Shown here one piece after another: positions 1 through 8,016 of a DNA stretch of 64,000 bases. The stretch comes from JALHSW01 sp038321755. GTDB lineage: Bacteria; Actinomycetota; Acidimicrobiia; IMCC26256; PALSA-555. The translations under genes were made by a program, and so were the position numbers. How positions within the stretch are numbered: the stretch's first letter is position 1; every line of letters begins with the position of its first letter. The stretch spans positions 28,855 to 92,854 of the forward strand of contig JBBQFJ010000001.1 of NCBI GenBank assembly GCA_038321755.1, read 5' to 3'. The notes beneath the pieces are model-generated. The model worked only from the letters and a program-made list of their open reading frames with translations. It made no database searches and was not told where the DNA came from.

Positions 1-885
1 GCGCTCGGGGGGATGGTGCTCCCCGCGCTCATCTTCCTGGGGGCGAACCTGGGGGGTGCCGGCGCACACGGCTGGGGCATCCCCATGGCCACCGACATCG
101 CGTTCTCGCTCGGCGTGCTCGCGCTGCTCGGGTCGAACGTCTCGCCCGGGGCGAAGCTCTTCCTCCTCACCCTCGCGATCGTGGACGACATCGGTGCGAT
201 CATCGTGATCGCGCTCTTCTACACGTCGGACCTCCAACCCGTGTGGTTCATCGGCGTCGCCGTCGCGGTGGCCTTGGTGCTCGCGCTGCGACGCATCGGG
301 TTGATGCACCCAGCCGTGTACCTCGTCCCGGCCGTGGTGCTCTGGGTGTCGCTCCACGACTCCGGGGTGCACGCGACCATCGCCGGGGTGCTGCTCGGCC
401 TCCTCACCCCGGTGATCCCGGGAGACGAGCCGGGGCCGGCCGAACGACTCGAGCACCGCTTGCACCCGTGGTCGAGCTTCCTCGTGGTCCCGCTGTTCGC
501 GCTCGCGAACGCGGGCGTGCTGCTCGGGGGCGACGCCATCGCACGGGCCCGCGACAGCGCAGTCACCTGGGGGATCGCCGCCGGCCTGGTTGTCGGCAAG
601 ACCGTCGGCATCACCGCGATGACCCTCCTCGGCCTTGCGCTCGGCCTCGGGCGCCTCCCCGTCGGGATGCGCCGCGTGCACGTGGTCGGCGTGGCGGCGG
701 TCGCAGGGATCGGCTTCACCGTCTCACTCTTCGTCGCCGACCTCTCCTTCACGGGCACGCTGCTCGACGAAGCAAAGATCGGGATCCTCGGCGCGTCGGT
801 CGTCGCCGGGATCCTCGGCGCCGTCCTGCTCCGGCTCGTCCGGCAGCCATCATCGGGCCCTACCATCGAAGCGGATGCCGGGTGA
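1..885 (+). CDS. nhaA: Na+/H+ antiporter NhaA, 3' part (5' end outside window)
   Basis: Exchanges external protons for cytoplasmic Na+ (or Li+) in the inner membrane, for pH and sodium homeostasis. The reading frame is open from base 1 and the first in-frame ATG (base 13) is inside the family's conserved GGMVxPA segment, so the gene starts upstream of the window. Visible motifs are ATDIAF, the paired aspartates of the ion site in AIVDDIGA, the late conserved lysine in VVGKTVG, and GIGFTVSLF. Several hydrophobic helices follow one another without breaks. The stop overlaps the next start by 11 bases. Confidence 0.9.
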   Translation, partial: ALGGMVLPALIFLGANLGGAGAHGWGIPMATDIAFSLGVLALLGSNVSPGAKLFLLTLAIVDDIGAIIVIALFYTSDLQPVWFIGVAVAVALVLALRRIGLMHPAVYLVPAVVLWVSLHDSGVHATIAGVLLGLLTPVIPGDEPGPAERLEHRLHPWSSFLVVPLFALANAGVLLGGDAIARARDSAVTWGIAAGLVVGKTVGITAMTLLGLALGLGRLPVGMRRVHVVGVAAVAGIGFTVSLFVADLSFTGTLLDEAKIGILGASVVAGILGAVLLRLVRQPSSGPTIEADAG

Positions 886-1234
886 GGACCAGATCGTTGC
901 GTTGGTGAGCGATCTGATGGATCGCAGCCGGATCAGCGCCGCGTTGCCGACGACCTCCTTCGTCAGCGCGGCCGACGCGGTCGCTGGCGCCGAGGTCGTC
1001 GTGATCGACCTCGGTCGCCACGCGGCTGCGGTCGCGCCAGCCCGGCAGGCCGCGCCGAGCGCCCTCATCGTCGCCTTCGGATCCCACGTCGACGAGGACC
1101 AGCTCACCGCCGCAGTCGCGGCCGGGGCCGATCGGGTCCTGCCCCGTTCCCGGTTCTTCCGCGATCCTGCCGGTGCGGTGGCGCCGGCCGGGAACTCCCC
1201 GACGGGTAACTCAGGCGAGCGCGACGAGGTCTGA
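875..1234 (+). CDS. small receiver-like (CheY-fold-like) protein, function unknown
   Basis: A 119-residue protein starting at an ATG that overlaps the end of nhaA by 11 bases. The pattern of short hydrophobic strands (IVALVS near the start, EVVVIDLG near the middle, ALIVAF, then AADRVLPRSRFF) resembles a response-regulator receiver fold with a terminal lysine/arginine-type loop. The phosphoacceptor environment is not convincing: the central aspartate of VVIDLG is present, but the N-terminal acidic pair is weak. No output domain is seen. It lies 5 bases before an acyl-AMP ligase, so the two are probably co-transcribed with nhaA. A degenerate receiver acting as a protein-binding module is possible. 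Confidence 0.5.
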   Translation: MPGEDQIVALVSDLMDRSRISAALPTTSFVSAADAVAGAEVVVIDLGRHAAAVAPARQAAPSALIVAFGSHVDEDQLTAAVAAGADRVLPRSRFFRDPAGAVAPAGNSPTGNSGERDEV

Positions 1235-1239
1235 CGTCC

Positions 1240-2880
1240 ATGGTCTCTGTCGTCTCCAGGGTCGAACGCGCCGCCGAGGGCCCCGGCACCATCACGTTCC
1301 TCGGCTCCGCCGGCGCGGGCGGGCGTGAGCCCGTCTCGTGGAGCCAGCTCCACGAGGACGCCCGGGCCGTGGCCGCCGCGCTCCAGGCGCGTGGCGTCGG
1401 GCCGGGCGTGCACGTCGCGCTGCTCGGGCCGACGACCCGGGCGCTCGTCACGACGATCCAGGCGACGTGGCTCGCCGGCGGCACCCTCGTCTGCCTCCCA
1501 CTCCCGATGCGACTCGGGTCGATCGAGGAGTTCGTCCAGCAGACCCGCCGCCGCATCGAGAACGCCGAGGCGGCGCTCGTCGTCGTCGACCCGGAGCTCG
1601 AGCCCTTCCTGACGGTCGAGCCCGGCGACCCGCCGATGGTCCGACTCGACGAGCTCCACGGCAACGCGTCGACGTGGGAACGCCCGGCCGACGATCCCGA
1701 ACGGCTCGCGATCATTCAGTTCACGAGTGGATCGACCGCAGACCCGAAGGGCGTGATGCTCCCGCACCGCTGTGTGGTCGACAACATCGACGCGATCGTC
1801 GAGGGCGCGGCGCTCGACCGCGACGACGTCGGCGTGTCGTGGCTGCCGCTGTACCACGACATGGGGCTCATCGGCCTGCTCATGACGCCGATGCTCACCG
1901 GCTTCGATCTCGGGCTGGCGCCGCCGCAGGACTTCCTGTCGTCGCCGGGCGACTGGATGCGCTGGGTCTCGGAGCACCACGCGACCATCACCGGCGGGCC
2001 GAACTTCTCGTACGCGCTAGCGGCGCGAGCGCTCCGGCGGCTCGACGGGCTCGATCTGTCCCGGTGGCGCGTCGCGCTCAACGGCGCGGAGCCGATCGAT
2101 CCGAACTCGGTCGAAGCGTTCATCGAGTCGGGCGCCGCGCACGGTCTCGACGGGAAGGCCGCCTTCTGCGTGTACGGCATGGCGGAGGCGACGCTCGCCA
2201 TCTCGTTCCCCGAGCCAGGCACCGGCATGACCGTCGACACCGTCGATCGCTCGACACTGGAGCACGAACATCAGGCATCGCCGGTCGCGATGTCCGACTC
2301 GGCGAGACGACTCCCGTTCCTCGGACGGACGCTGCGCGGGCTCGAGCTGCGCGTCCGCGACCCGGAGACGGGTGCACCGCGTGGGGATCGTGAGGTCGGC
2401 GAGCTCGAGCTGCGCGGGACGTCGGTGACGCCCGGGTACTTCCGACGCGACGACGTGACCGCCGCGCTGCTCCGCGACGGATGGCTCCGCACCGGCGACC
2501 TCGGCTACCTCGTCGACGGCGAGGTGGTGGTGTGCGGGAGGATCAAGGACGTGATCATCATCGGCGGCCGCAACGTGTTCCCCGAAGAGGTCGAGCGGGC
2601 CGCGGCACACGTGGACGGCGTCCGCGCGGGCAACGTCATCGCCTTCGGCACGGCGGGCCGTCGCGGCAAGGAAGGGATCGTCGTCGTCGCCGAGACGCGC
2701 GGCGAGACCGGGAGCGCGCTCCGGGACGACGTGATCGACCGGGTGTGCGACGCCGTCGGGATCCCTCCCCTCGAGGTCGTCCTGGTCGAGGCCGGGAGCC
2801 TCCCCAAGACGTCCTCCGGGAAGCTCCAACGCTCGGTCTGCAAGGCCCAGTACCGGGAAGACGAGCTCAGCCGGGCCTGA
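1240..2880 (+). CDS. fatty-acyl-AMP ligase (FadD/FAAL type)
   Basis: Activates a fatty acid with ATP to an acyl-adenylate, for transfer to CoA or to an acyl carrier protein. The 546 residues carry the ATP-binding loop FTSGSTADPKGVMLPH (about residue 165), the FAAL-like SWLPLYHDMGLIG and GGPNFSYALAAR blocks, YGMAEATL, RTGDLGY, the hinge GRIKDVIIIGG and the C-terminal catalytic lysine in LPKTSSGKLQR. SWLPLYHDMG and YGMAEATL are more typical of the FAAL group (lipid and polyketide loading) than of CoA ligases, but sequence alone does not settle the acceptor. The start is ATG 1240, 5 bases after the preceding stop; the nearest downstream gene is a glycosyltransferase 92 bases away. Confidence 0.82.
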   Translation: MVSVVSRVERAAEGPGTITFLGSAGAGGREPVSWSQLHEDARAVAAALQARGVGPGVHVALLGPTTRALVTTIQATWLAGGTLVCLPLPMRLGSIEEFVQQTRRRIENAEAALVVVDPELEPFLTVEPGDPPMVRLDELHGNASTWERPADDPERLAIIQFTSGSTADPKGVMLPHRCVVDNIDAIVEGAALDRDDVGVSWLPLYHDMGLIGLLMTPMLTGFDLGLAPPQDFLSSPGDWMRWVSEHHATITGGPNFSYALAARALRRLDGLDLSRWRVALNGAEPIDPNSVEAFIESGAAHGLDGKAAFCVYGMAEATLAISFPEPGTGMTVDTVDRSTLEHEHQASPVAMSDSARRLPFLGRTLRGLELRVRDPETGAPRGDREVGELELRGTSVTPGYFRRDDVTAALLRDGWLRTGDLGYLVDGEVVVCGRIKDVIIIGGRNVFPEEVERAAAHVDGVRAGNVIAFGTAGRRGKEGIVVVAETRGETGSALRDDVIDRVCDAVGIPPLEVVLVEAGSLPKTSSGKLQRSVCKAQYREDELSRA

Positions 2881-2972
2881 GCCCGGGCCGGATCCGGGGC
2901 CGGGCGACGCCGCGCCCGACGTCCGAGCCGCGGTTCGGCCAGAATGGTGCTCCGCCGCCCCATCGCGAGGCC

Positions 2973-4496
2973 ATGGACACCGTCAGCACCCCCGGGACTG
3001 CCCCAGATGTTCGGGCGAGCACTCCGGCCGAGACCTCCTCTTCCGACGTCTCCCGTCGGCGCCGAGATCTCGCGCGCCTCGCGCTCATCGTCCTCGTCCT
3101 CGCCGGCGCACTGCGGCTGCCGGCCTTCTTCGTCGACGTCTTCAACTCCGACGAGACCTTCCTGGCGACCCAGGCCCAGGTGATCCGAGAAGGCGGGAAC
3201 CTCTACGAGGAGGCCGCCGACCGCAAGCCGCCGCTCGTTCCCTACGTGTACGCGGGTGCGTTCGATCTGTTCGGGACGACCGATCTCTGGTCGGTCCGCG
3301 TGTTCGCGATGCTTGCCGCGGCGCTGACGGGGTTCCTCGTCGCGCTCGAGGCGCGCCGGAGGTACGGGAGGCGCGCCGCGTGGGCTGCCGGACTCCTCTG
3401 CGTGTTCGCGCTCGTCGCCTTCTCACCACAGGACGGTCAAGCCGCGAACTTCGAGATCTTCATGCTCCCGGCGATGACTGCCGCGGTCTTGCTAGCGCGC
3501 CGCGGACGGGCGATCTCTGCCGGAGCAGCGGTCGCGGTTGCGACGCTCGCCAAACAGACGGGCGCGGCGACGCTGCTCCCCGTCCTCTACCTCGTGTGGC
3601 GCGCCCGCGGGCGGCGCGGCATCACCGACGCGCTCGGTGGCTTCGGCGTGCCGCTCGCGCTCGTCGCGCTCGCTCTCGGGCCGGGTCAGCTTCTGTACTG
3701 GACGGTGCTCGGCAACGGGTCCTACGTGAGCGTGCAGACCGCGTCCACCTACGTGATCTCGTCCTTCGTGCTGATGTCGCTCGGTTGGGTCGCGTGCAAC
3801 CTCCCCATCGTCTGGCGAATCCCCGTCGCGTGGCGGGATCGGCGAGACCGGGCGCGCGACGGGCTCCCCGACTACGACCTCTGGCTCTGGCTGTTCTCCG
3901 CAGTCGTCTCCGTCATGGTCGGGCTGCGCTTCTTCGGTCACTACTACCTGCAGCTCGTGCCGCCGTTGGTGCTGCTCACCGCCGGCGCTCTGTCCCGCGG
4001 CTCGAAGCGCATCGCGATCGGCACCGTCGCGGTCGCGGCCATCTGCGCGATCGCGTTCTCCGCGGCCGGTTACTTCATGCGGCCGTTCGACAAGGAGCCC
4101 GACTACCAGTCGGTCAGCCGGTACCTCGCGGCGCACGTCGACCCCGGCGACCGCGTGCTCGTCTGGGGCAGCGTGCCGGAGATCTACTGGGCATCGGGCA
4201 TCCGTCCGGCCACCCGCTTCGTGACGACGCCGACGTTCCTGGCCGGCAGCGACCCCGGCCGCCCGGCCGAGGACGCGGCGCCGGAAGACAGTGACCCGAC
4301 GAACTGGGACTGGTTCTTCCAGGACCTCACCGCGCACCCCCCGCGGTTCATCGTCGACACTGCGCCGGCGCAGATCCGGGGCGCGCAGTGGACCCCGATC
4401 AACCGATTCCCGAAGCTCGAGTCGATCGTGGAGTCGCGCTACTCCTACGTGACCTCGATCGACGGCATCGCCGTGTACGAGCGCAACCTGACCTGA
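2973..4496 (+). CDS. GT39-like integral membrane glycosyltransferase
   Basis: Probably transfers a sugar or mannose from a polyprenyl-phosphate donor to an extracytoplasmic acceptor, as in the GT39/ArnT/PMT superfamily. The 507-residue protein has a short Ser/Thr-rich cytoplasmic tail, a first membrane helix near residues 35-50, then the signature acidic loop with NSDET followed by DRKPPLVPYVY, and about ten further hydrophobic helices. The C-terminal third (from about residue 370) is a soluble extracytoplasmic domain. I chose ATG 2973 because everything upstream in this frame overlaps the ligase gene and is low-complexity Arg/Pro/Gly. It is convergent with the next gene, with only 10 bases between stops. 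Confidence 0.78.
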   Translation: MDTVSTPGTAPDVRASTPAETSSSDVSRRRRDLARLALIVLVLAGALRLPAFFVDVFNSDETFLATQAQVIREGGNLYEEAADRKPPLVPYVYAGAFDLFGTTDLWSVRVFAMLAAALTGFLVALEARRRYGRRAAWAAGLLCVFALVAFSPQDGQAANFEIFMLPAMTAAVLLARRGRAISAGAAVAVATLAKQTGAATLLPVLYLVWRARGRRGITDALGGFGVPLALVALALGPGQLLYWTVLGNGSYVSVQTASTYVISSFVLMSLGWVACNLPIVWRIPVAWRDRRDRARDGLPDYDLWLWLFSAVVSVMVGLRFFGHYYLQLVPPLVLLTAGALSRGSKRIAIGTVAVAAICAIAFSAAGYFMRPFDKEPDYQSVSRYLAAHVDPGDRVLVWGSVPEIYWASGIRPATRFVTTPTFLAGSDPGRPAEDAAPEDSDPTNWDWFFQDLTAHPPRFIVDTAPAQIRGAQWTPINRFPKLESIVESRYSYVTSIDGIAVYERNLT

Positions 4497-4506
4497 GCTG
4501 CGAGTT

Positions 4507-5283
4507 TCAGACCAGGGGCCACGGCACCGCGTGGTACCCGGGCTCGGGTTCGGGAAAGCGTCCGTCCCGCAACAGATCGGCGGCGCGCATCCCGACCGCG
4601 GCGAGCTCTGCGGGCGCGAGCAACGCCGAGAGCCTCCGACCGACCGGGCCGTCGTCGAGCTCCGCCATCACTCGACACACATCCTCGACGAGCGGGGGCG
4701 GCACCGGCTCGGCGGCGAAGTCCCAGATGACGGTGCGGAGCTTCCAGTGCGGATGGAAGGTCAGACCGTGGTCGATGCCGACGATCGTGTCGTTCACCTG
4801 GTCGTGCAGACAATGCCCGCCCTTGCGGTCGGTGTTGTTGGCGAGGACGTCGAAGACGGCGAACTCCCGGAACCGGTCCTCGTTGCCGTCGAGCAGCGTG
4901 AAGTAGTGCTCTTCCGGGTCATGCTCGACGAACCGTTGGACGGCACCCGGGCCCAAGGGTCCGTCGGGACGGAGCACGGTCACGGGAACGACGTCCCACC
5001 CCAAGCCCGCGGACAGCTCGTAGGCACCGACCTCGCGGTTGCAGAGAGTGCCGTCGGGAAAGTCCCACAGCGGTCGCTCGCCACGACGGGGCTTGTAGAC
5101 GGCCGGGATCGTCACGTCGTCCGCTCGTGCCTCGACCAGGAACGTCGCGTTCGACGAGTAGCGCATGCGCCCGACCACCTCGAGCTCCCCCTGCGTGAGG
5201 ACCTCGGCGATCTGCTCGGGCGTCAGTTCCAGCGCGGGCAACGGTGTCCGGCCGGATCCATCGGCATGCCGCACAGGGAGCAC
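4507..5283 (-). CDS. SCO1664 family protein (PI3/4-kinase-like fold)
   Basis: Last gene of a three-gene operon conserved in actinobacteria. Its biochemical role is not established. The sequence carries kinase-like landmarks of the PI3/4-kinase superfamily: a lysine in VYKPRRGERPLWDFP (about residue 66), a catalytic-loop-like FDVLANNTDRKGGH (about residues 143-156) and a metal-binding DHG in GIDHGLTF. An ATP-dependent phosphotransfer role is therefore plausible. The GTG at 5283 gives a 61-base overlap with the DUF3090 gene. A start a few codons downstream (before ELTPEQIAEVL) is equally possible, since the first 15 residues are not family-conserved. Confidence 0.78.
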   Translation of the reverse strand: MLPVRHADGSGRTPLPALELTPEQIAEVLTQGELEVVGRMRYSSNATFLVEARADDVTIPAVYKPRRGERPLWDFPDGTLCNREVGAYELSAGLGWDVVPVTVLRPDGPLGPGAVQRFVEHDPEEHYFTLLDGNEDRFREFAVFDVLANNTDRKGGHCLHDQVNDTIVGIDHGLTFHPHWKLRTVIWDFAAEPVPPPLVEDVCRVMAELDDGPVGRRLSALLAPAELAAVGMRAADLLRDGRFPEPEPGYHAVPWPLV

Positions 5284-5777
5284 GGCGGTCGTCCCGACGC
5301 GACGACAGTGGATCCCCGTGATGCCATCGCGCGAACCTGCGGGCGCGTCGCGTAGATGCGCGCGACGTAGCCCTCCTCCTCGTCGTCGGCCGACTCCTCG
5401 AGGTCTTCGAGCCCTTCGAGGTCGTCGTCATCGTCGTCGGACGCCGGGTGCTCGCGGAGCTCGATCAGCACCAGCTCACGCTCCGGGTCGAACCCCAGCC
5501 CGATGAGGCGCGCCCGGAACAACGGCACCGTCGGCTCCTGCAGCTCGGCAAACGCTTCGGGCAACGTGACCACGACCTCCGGATACTCGTCGGCGAGGCG
5601 ATCGAGGAAGGCGATCGCCTCCGTCGCGAGCAACGCGATCTGCTCCTTCTCGACGAGCACCGTGAGCTGGCTCGTCGAGTTGCGGGCCTGCAGGTAGAAC
5701 GCGCGCGCGCCGGGTTCGCCGACCGCGCCGGTGCACAGCCCCTCGACGTCGTCGAGCTCGATCTCAGGATCGTTCAC
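5223..5777 (-). CDS. DUF3090 family protein
   Basis: Actinobacteria-specific family of unknown function, almost always next to a histidine phosphatase and an SCO1664-type gene, as here. The 184-residue product has the family hallmarks: an N-terminal FYLQARN block, VEKEQIALLA, a highly acidic linker of six consecutive aspartates (about residues 115-120) followed by Glu/Asp clusters, and a cysteine-bearing C-terminal tail of form CxxC...C (CSLC, then HRCP) that may bind a metal. The GTG start at 5777 shares a GTGA overlap with the phosphatase stop and has an AGGAAG ribosome site 9-10 bases upstream, so translation is coupled. Confidence 0.85.
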   Translation of the reverse strand: MNDPEIELDDVEGLCTGAVGEPGARAFYLQARNSTSQLTVLVEKEQIALLATEAIAFLDRLADEYPEVVVTLPEAFAELQEPTVPLFRARLIGLGFDPERELVLIELREHPASDDDDDDLEGLEDLEESADDEEEGYVARIYATRPQVRAMASRGSTVVASGRPPCSLCGMPMDPAGHRCPRWN

Positions 5778-6499
5778 GTCGGCTCCGCTTCCTGCTCGTC
5801 CGCCGTCGCGGCGGGCGGGGGAGGGCGCAGCTCGTCGAGAGTGCCGGTGTCGTTGCACTTCACCATCGACACTCCGTGGGCACTGAACTCGAACGCAGTC
5901 ACCGACGCGGGCGAGACCGTGATCCGCTGGAAGAGGTCGAGGTGCACGCCGGTGTACTGCGCGATCACCGCCTTGATCGGGTCTGCGTGCGAAACGACGA
6001 CCACGAGCTCGCCGGGATGCGCGGCGACCACGCCGTCGAGCGTCGCGATCATCCGGGTCTGCATGGCGGCCAGCGCTTCGCCCCCGGGGAACGCGGCGCG
6101 CGACGGGGTCCGCTGCACCACCTTCCAGAGGTCGGTCTTGGCCAGGTCGGCGATCTTCTGGCCCGTCCACTCGCCGTAGTCGGCTTCGAGGACACCATCG
6201 AGCGGCCGGACCTCGAGCCCGTGGTGCGCGGCGATCGCCCGGGCGGTCTGGGTCGTGCGCTCGATCGGGCTCGCGTACACCACTGCGACCGGGAGCTCCG
6301 AGAGTCGCTTGCCCAGCGCGTCGGCCTGCTCGCGTCCCTCGTCGCTGAGATCGATCCCCGGTGCACGACCGGAGAGGAGTGGCCCGGTCTGCGCGGTGAC
6401 GGCGTGGCGCGCCAGGACGAGGCGGGTGCTGGGCGTCGCTGGGTTCGGGGTCGAGGCAGTGTCGCCTGTCGCGGTGGGCGAGGCGGTGTCGTCCGTCAT
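5774..6499 (-). CDS. histidine phosphatase family protein (MSMEG_4193/phosphomutase-like)
   Basis: Phosphoglycerate-mutase-fold phosphatase, first gene of the operon with DUF3090 and the SCO1664 protein. The catalytic motif reads LARHAVTA (usually RHGxT, here RHA), followed by LSGRAPGIDLSDEGREQA, a second conserved arginine in SPIERTTQTA and the C-terminal catalytic histidine in VVVSHADPIK. The substrate is unknown. The 30-residue N-terminal tail is Thr/Ala-rich and looks disordered; the C-terminus is Pro/Ala/Glu-rich. ATG 6499 is supported by a TACGAT -10 box (6507-6512 on the opposite strand) only 7 bases upstream, a leaderless arrangement. Confidence 0.83.
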   Translation of the reverse strand: MTDDTASPTATGDTASTPNPATPSTRLVLARHAVTAQTGPLLSGRAPGIDLSDEGREQADALGKRLSELPVAVVYASPIERTTQTARAIAAHHGLEVRPLDGVLEADYGEWTGQKIADLAKTDLWKVVQRTPSRAAFPGGEALAAMQTRMIATLDGVVAAHPGELVVVVSHADPIKAVIAQYTGVHLDLFQRITVSPASVTAFEFSAHGVSMVKCNDTGTLDELRPPPPAATADEQEAEPT

Positions 6500-6506
6500 C
6501 CAATCG

Positions 6507-6535
6507 ATCGTACCGGTGGGGTTGGCGCCTACGAT
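6507..6535. promoter_or_regulatory. divergent promoter region with two TACGAT -10 boxes
   Basis: A minus-strand TACGAT (6512-6507) lies 7 bases before the phosphatase ATG. A plus-strand TACGAT (6530-6535) lies 9 bases before the DUF3151 ATG. Both match the actinobacterial TANNNT -10 consensus and predict mRNAs with essentially no 5' leader. Inference from position and motif only. Confidence 0.55.
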
Positions 6536-6544
6536 CAGCGGCCC

Positions 6545-7012
6545 ATGCCTGATGCCCCCGTCACCCTCACGCCCCAGGGGCCGCCCGAGACGGTCCTCGA
6601 CTCCGAGCCCGCCGACTCGCTCGATGCGCTTGCTGCGGCCCTGGCCGCGACACCGCCCCAACGCCGTGACGCGGTCGCCGACGTCGTCGCCCGCTGGCCC
6701 CGCTTCCTCGACGGGTGGGCCCAGCTCGGACAGCTCGCCCGCGACGACACCGAGGCCTACGCGGCCTTTCGTGTCGGCTACCACCGCGGACTCGACCGTC
6801 TGCGCCAGAACGGATGGCGTGGGTCGGGCTACGTGCGGTGGGAACACCCCGAAAACCGCGGGTTCCTGCGCTCGCTCGCCGGTCTCCGGCGTACGGCCGC
6901 GGCGATCGGTGAGGCCGACGAAGAGCGTCGCTGCGCCGACTTCCTCCACCAGCTCGATCCGAACTGGGATCGCGTCGAAGCCGTTGCGACGGCAAACGGC
7001 GAAGCGCCGTAG
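6545..7012 (+). CDS. DUF3151 family protein
   Basis: A 155-residue soluble actinobacterial protein of unknown function. The family core is visible as ARWPRFLDGWAQLG, AYAAFRVGYHRGLDRLRQNGWRGSGYVRW split by short spacers, and a C-terminal FLHQLDP block. It is alpha-helical, rich in Arg, Trp and Tyr, and has no signal or membrane segment. ATG 6545 is chosen because a TACGAT box sits 9 bases upstream. It is divergent from the histidine phosphatase and 11 bases upstream of the GDP-mannose dehydratase, which has its own -10 box inside the end of this gene, so the two may be only partly co-transcribed. Confidence 0.82.
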   Translation: MPDAPVTLTPQGPPETVLDSEPADSLDALAAALAATPPQRRDAVADVVARWPRFLDGWAQLGQLARDDTEAYAAFRVGYHRGLDRLRQNGWRGSGYVRWEHPENRGFLRSLAGLRRTAAAIGEADEERRCADFLHQLDPNWDRVEAVATANGEAP

Positions 7013-7023
7013 GATCGGCGCCG

Positions 7024-8016
7024 ATGAAACGAGCACTGGTCACCGGCATCACCGGCCAGGACGGCCGACACATGTCGGAGTTCCTGACCGGCAAGGGCTA
7101 TCAGGTCTTCGGCCTCGTACGAGGCCAGAACAACCCCAAAGCAAAGCTCGTCCTCGAGGAGAACCCCGCTCTCGAGGTCGTCGACGGCGACCTGCGTGAT
7201 CTGTCGTCGCTGATCGCCGCGGTCGAGCAGGTCCAGCCGGACGAGGTCTACAACCTCGGTGCGATGAGCTTTGTCGCCCTCTCGTTCCGCCAGCCGGAGC
7301 TCACCGCCGACATCACCGGGCTCGGGGTGTTGCGCATGCTCGAGGCGATCCGCATCGTCGGCGGTGCCGAGAACAACCCGATCCGTTTCTACCAAGCGTC
7401 GTCGTCGGAGATGTTCGGGAAGGTTCGCGAAACGCCGCAGACCGAGAGCACGCCCTTCCACCCGCGCTCGCCGTACGGCGTTGCCAAGGTGTTCGGACAC
7501 TCGATGACGGTCAACTACCGCGAGTCCTACGGGCTGCACGCCTCGTCGGGCATCTGCTTCAACCACGAGGGCCCGCGACGAGGCCTCGAGTTCGTCACGC
7601 GCAAGATCACGAACGGCATCGCGCGCATCAAGCTCAACCTGCAGGACTCGATCACGCTCGGCAACCTCGATGCCGCGCGCGACTGGGGATACGCCGGCGA
7701 CTTCGTCGAGGCGATGTACCTCATGCTCCAGCAGGACGAACCCGACGACTACGTGATCGCGACGGGCGAGACGCACACCGTGCGCGAGTTCCTCGAGGTT
7801 GCCTTCCGTTGCGCCGAGATCGACGACTGGGAGCGCTACGTCAACCAGGACCCGCGCTTCGAGCGCCCCGCCGAGGTCGACCTGCTCATGGGTGACGCGA
7901 ACAAGGCCAACGAGAAGCTCGGGTGGAAGCGCAAGGTCGCGTTCGAGGAGCTCGTGCGGATGATGTACGACAACGACCTCGACGAAGAGGCCACGAAGGC
8001 CGGCATCCCCCGCTAA
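7024..8016 (+). CDS. gmd: GDP-mannose 4,6-dehydratase
   Basis: Converts GDP-D-mannose to GDP-4-keto-6-deoxymannose, the precursor of GDP-fucose, GDP-rhamnose and perosamine used in surface glycans. The 330-residue short-chain dehydrogenase has the nucleotide loop VTGITGQDG at residues 5-13, the SSSEMFGKV block, the catalytic tyrosine/lysine pair in YGVAK (about residue 157), FNHEGPRRG and LGNLDAARDWGYAGDFVEAM, all typical of Gmd. A TAGGAT box (7010-7015), 8 bases before the ATG, suggests leaderless transcription. Its stop overlaps by 3 bases with the stop of the convergent flavoprotein gene. No epimerase/reductase partner is visible in the window. Confidence 0.88.
   Translation: MKRALVTGITGQDGRHMSEFLTGKGYQVFGLVRGQNNPKAKLVLEENPALEVVDGDLRDLSSLIAAVEQVQPDEVYNLGAMSFVALSFRQPELTADITGLGVLRMLEAIRIVGGAENNPIRFYQASSSEMFGKVRETPQTESTPFHPRSPYGVAKVFGHSMTVNYRESYGLHASSGICFNHEGPRRGLEFVTRKITNGIARIKLNLQDSITLGNLDAARDWGYAGDFVEAMYLMLQQDEPDDYVIATGETHTVREFLEVAFRCAEIDDWERYVNQDPRFERPAEVDLLMGDANKANEKLGWKRKVAFEELVRMMYDNDLDEEATKAGIPR

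Noticed and set aside
850..1980. A 376-residue antisense frame over nhaA end and the FAAL gene
   Set aside because: Shadow composition (Arg/Glu/Asp/Val), overlaps two well-supported genes in the other orientation.
5380..5430. Run of GTC/ATC repeats as a microsatellite
   Set aside because: It encodes the conserved acidic linker of DUF3090 (Asp run), a family feature, rather than a separate repeat element.
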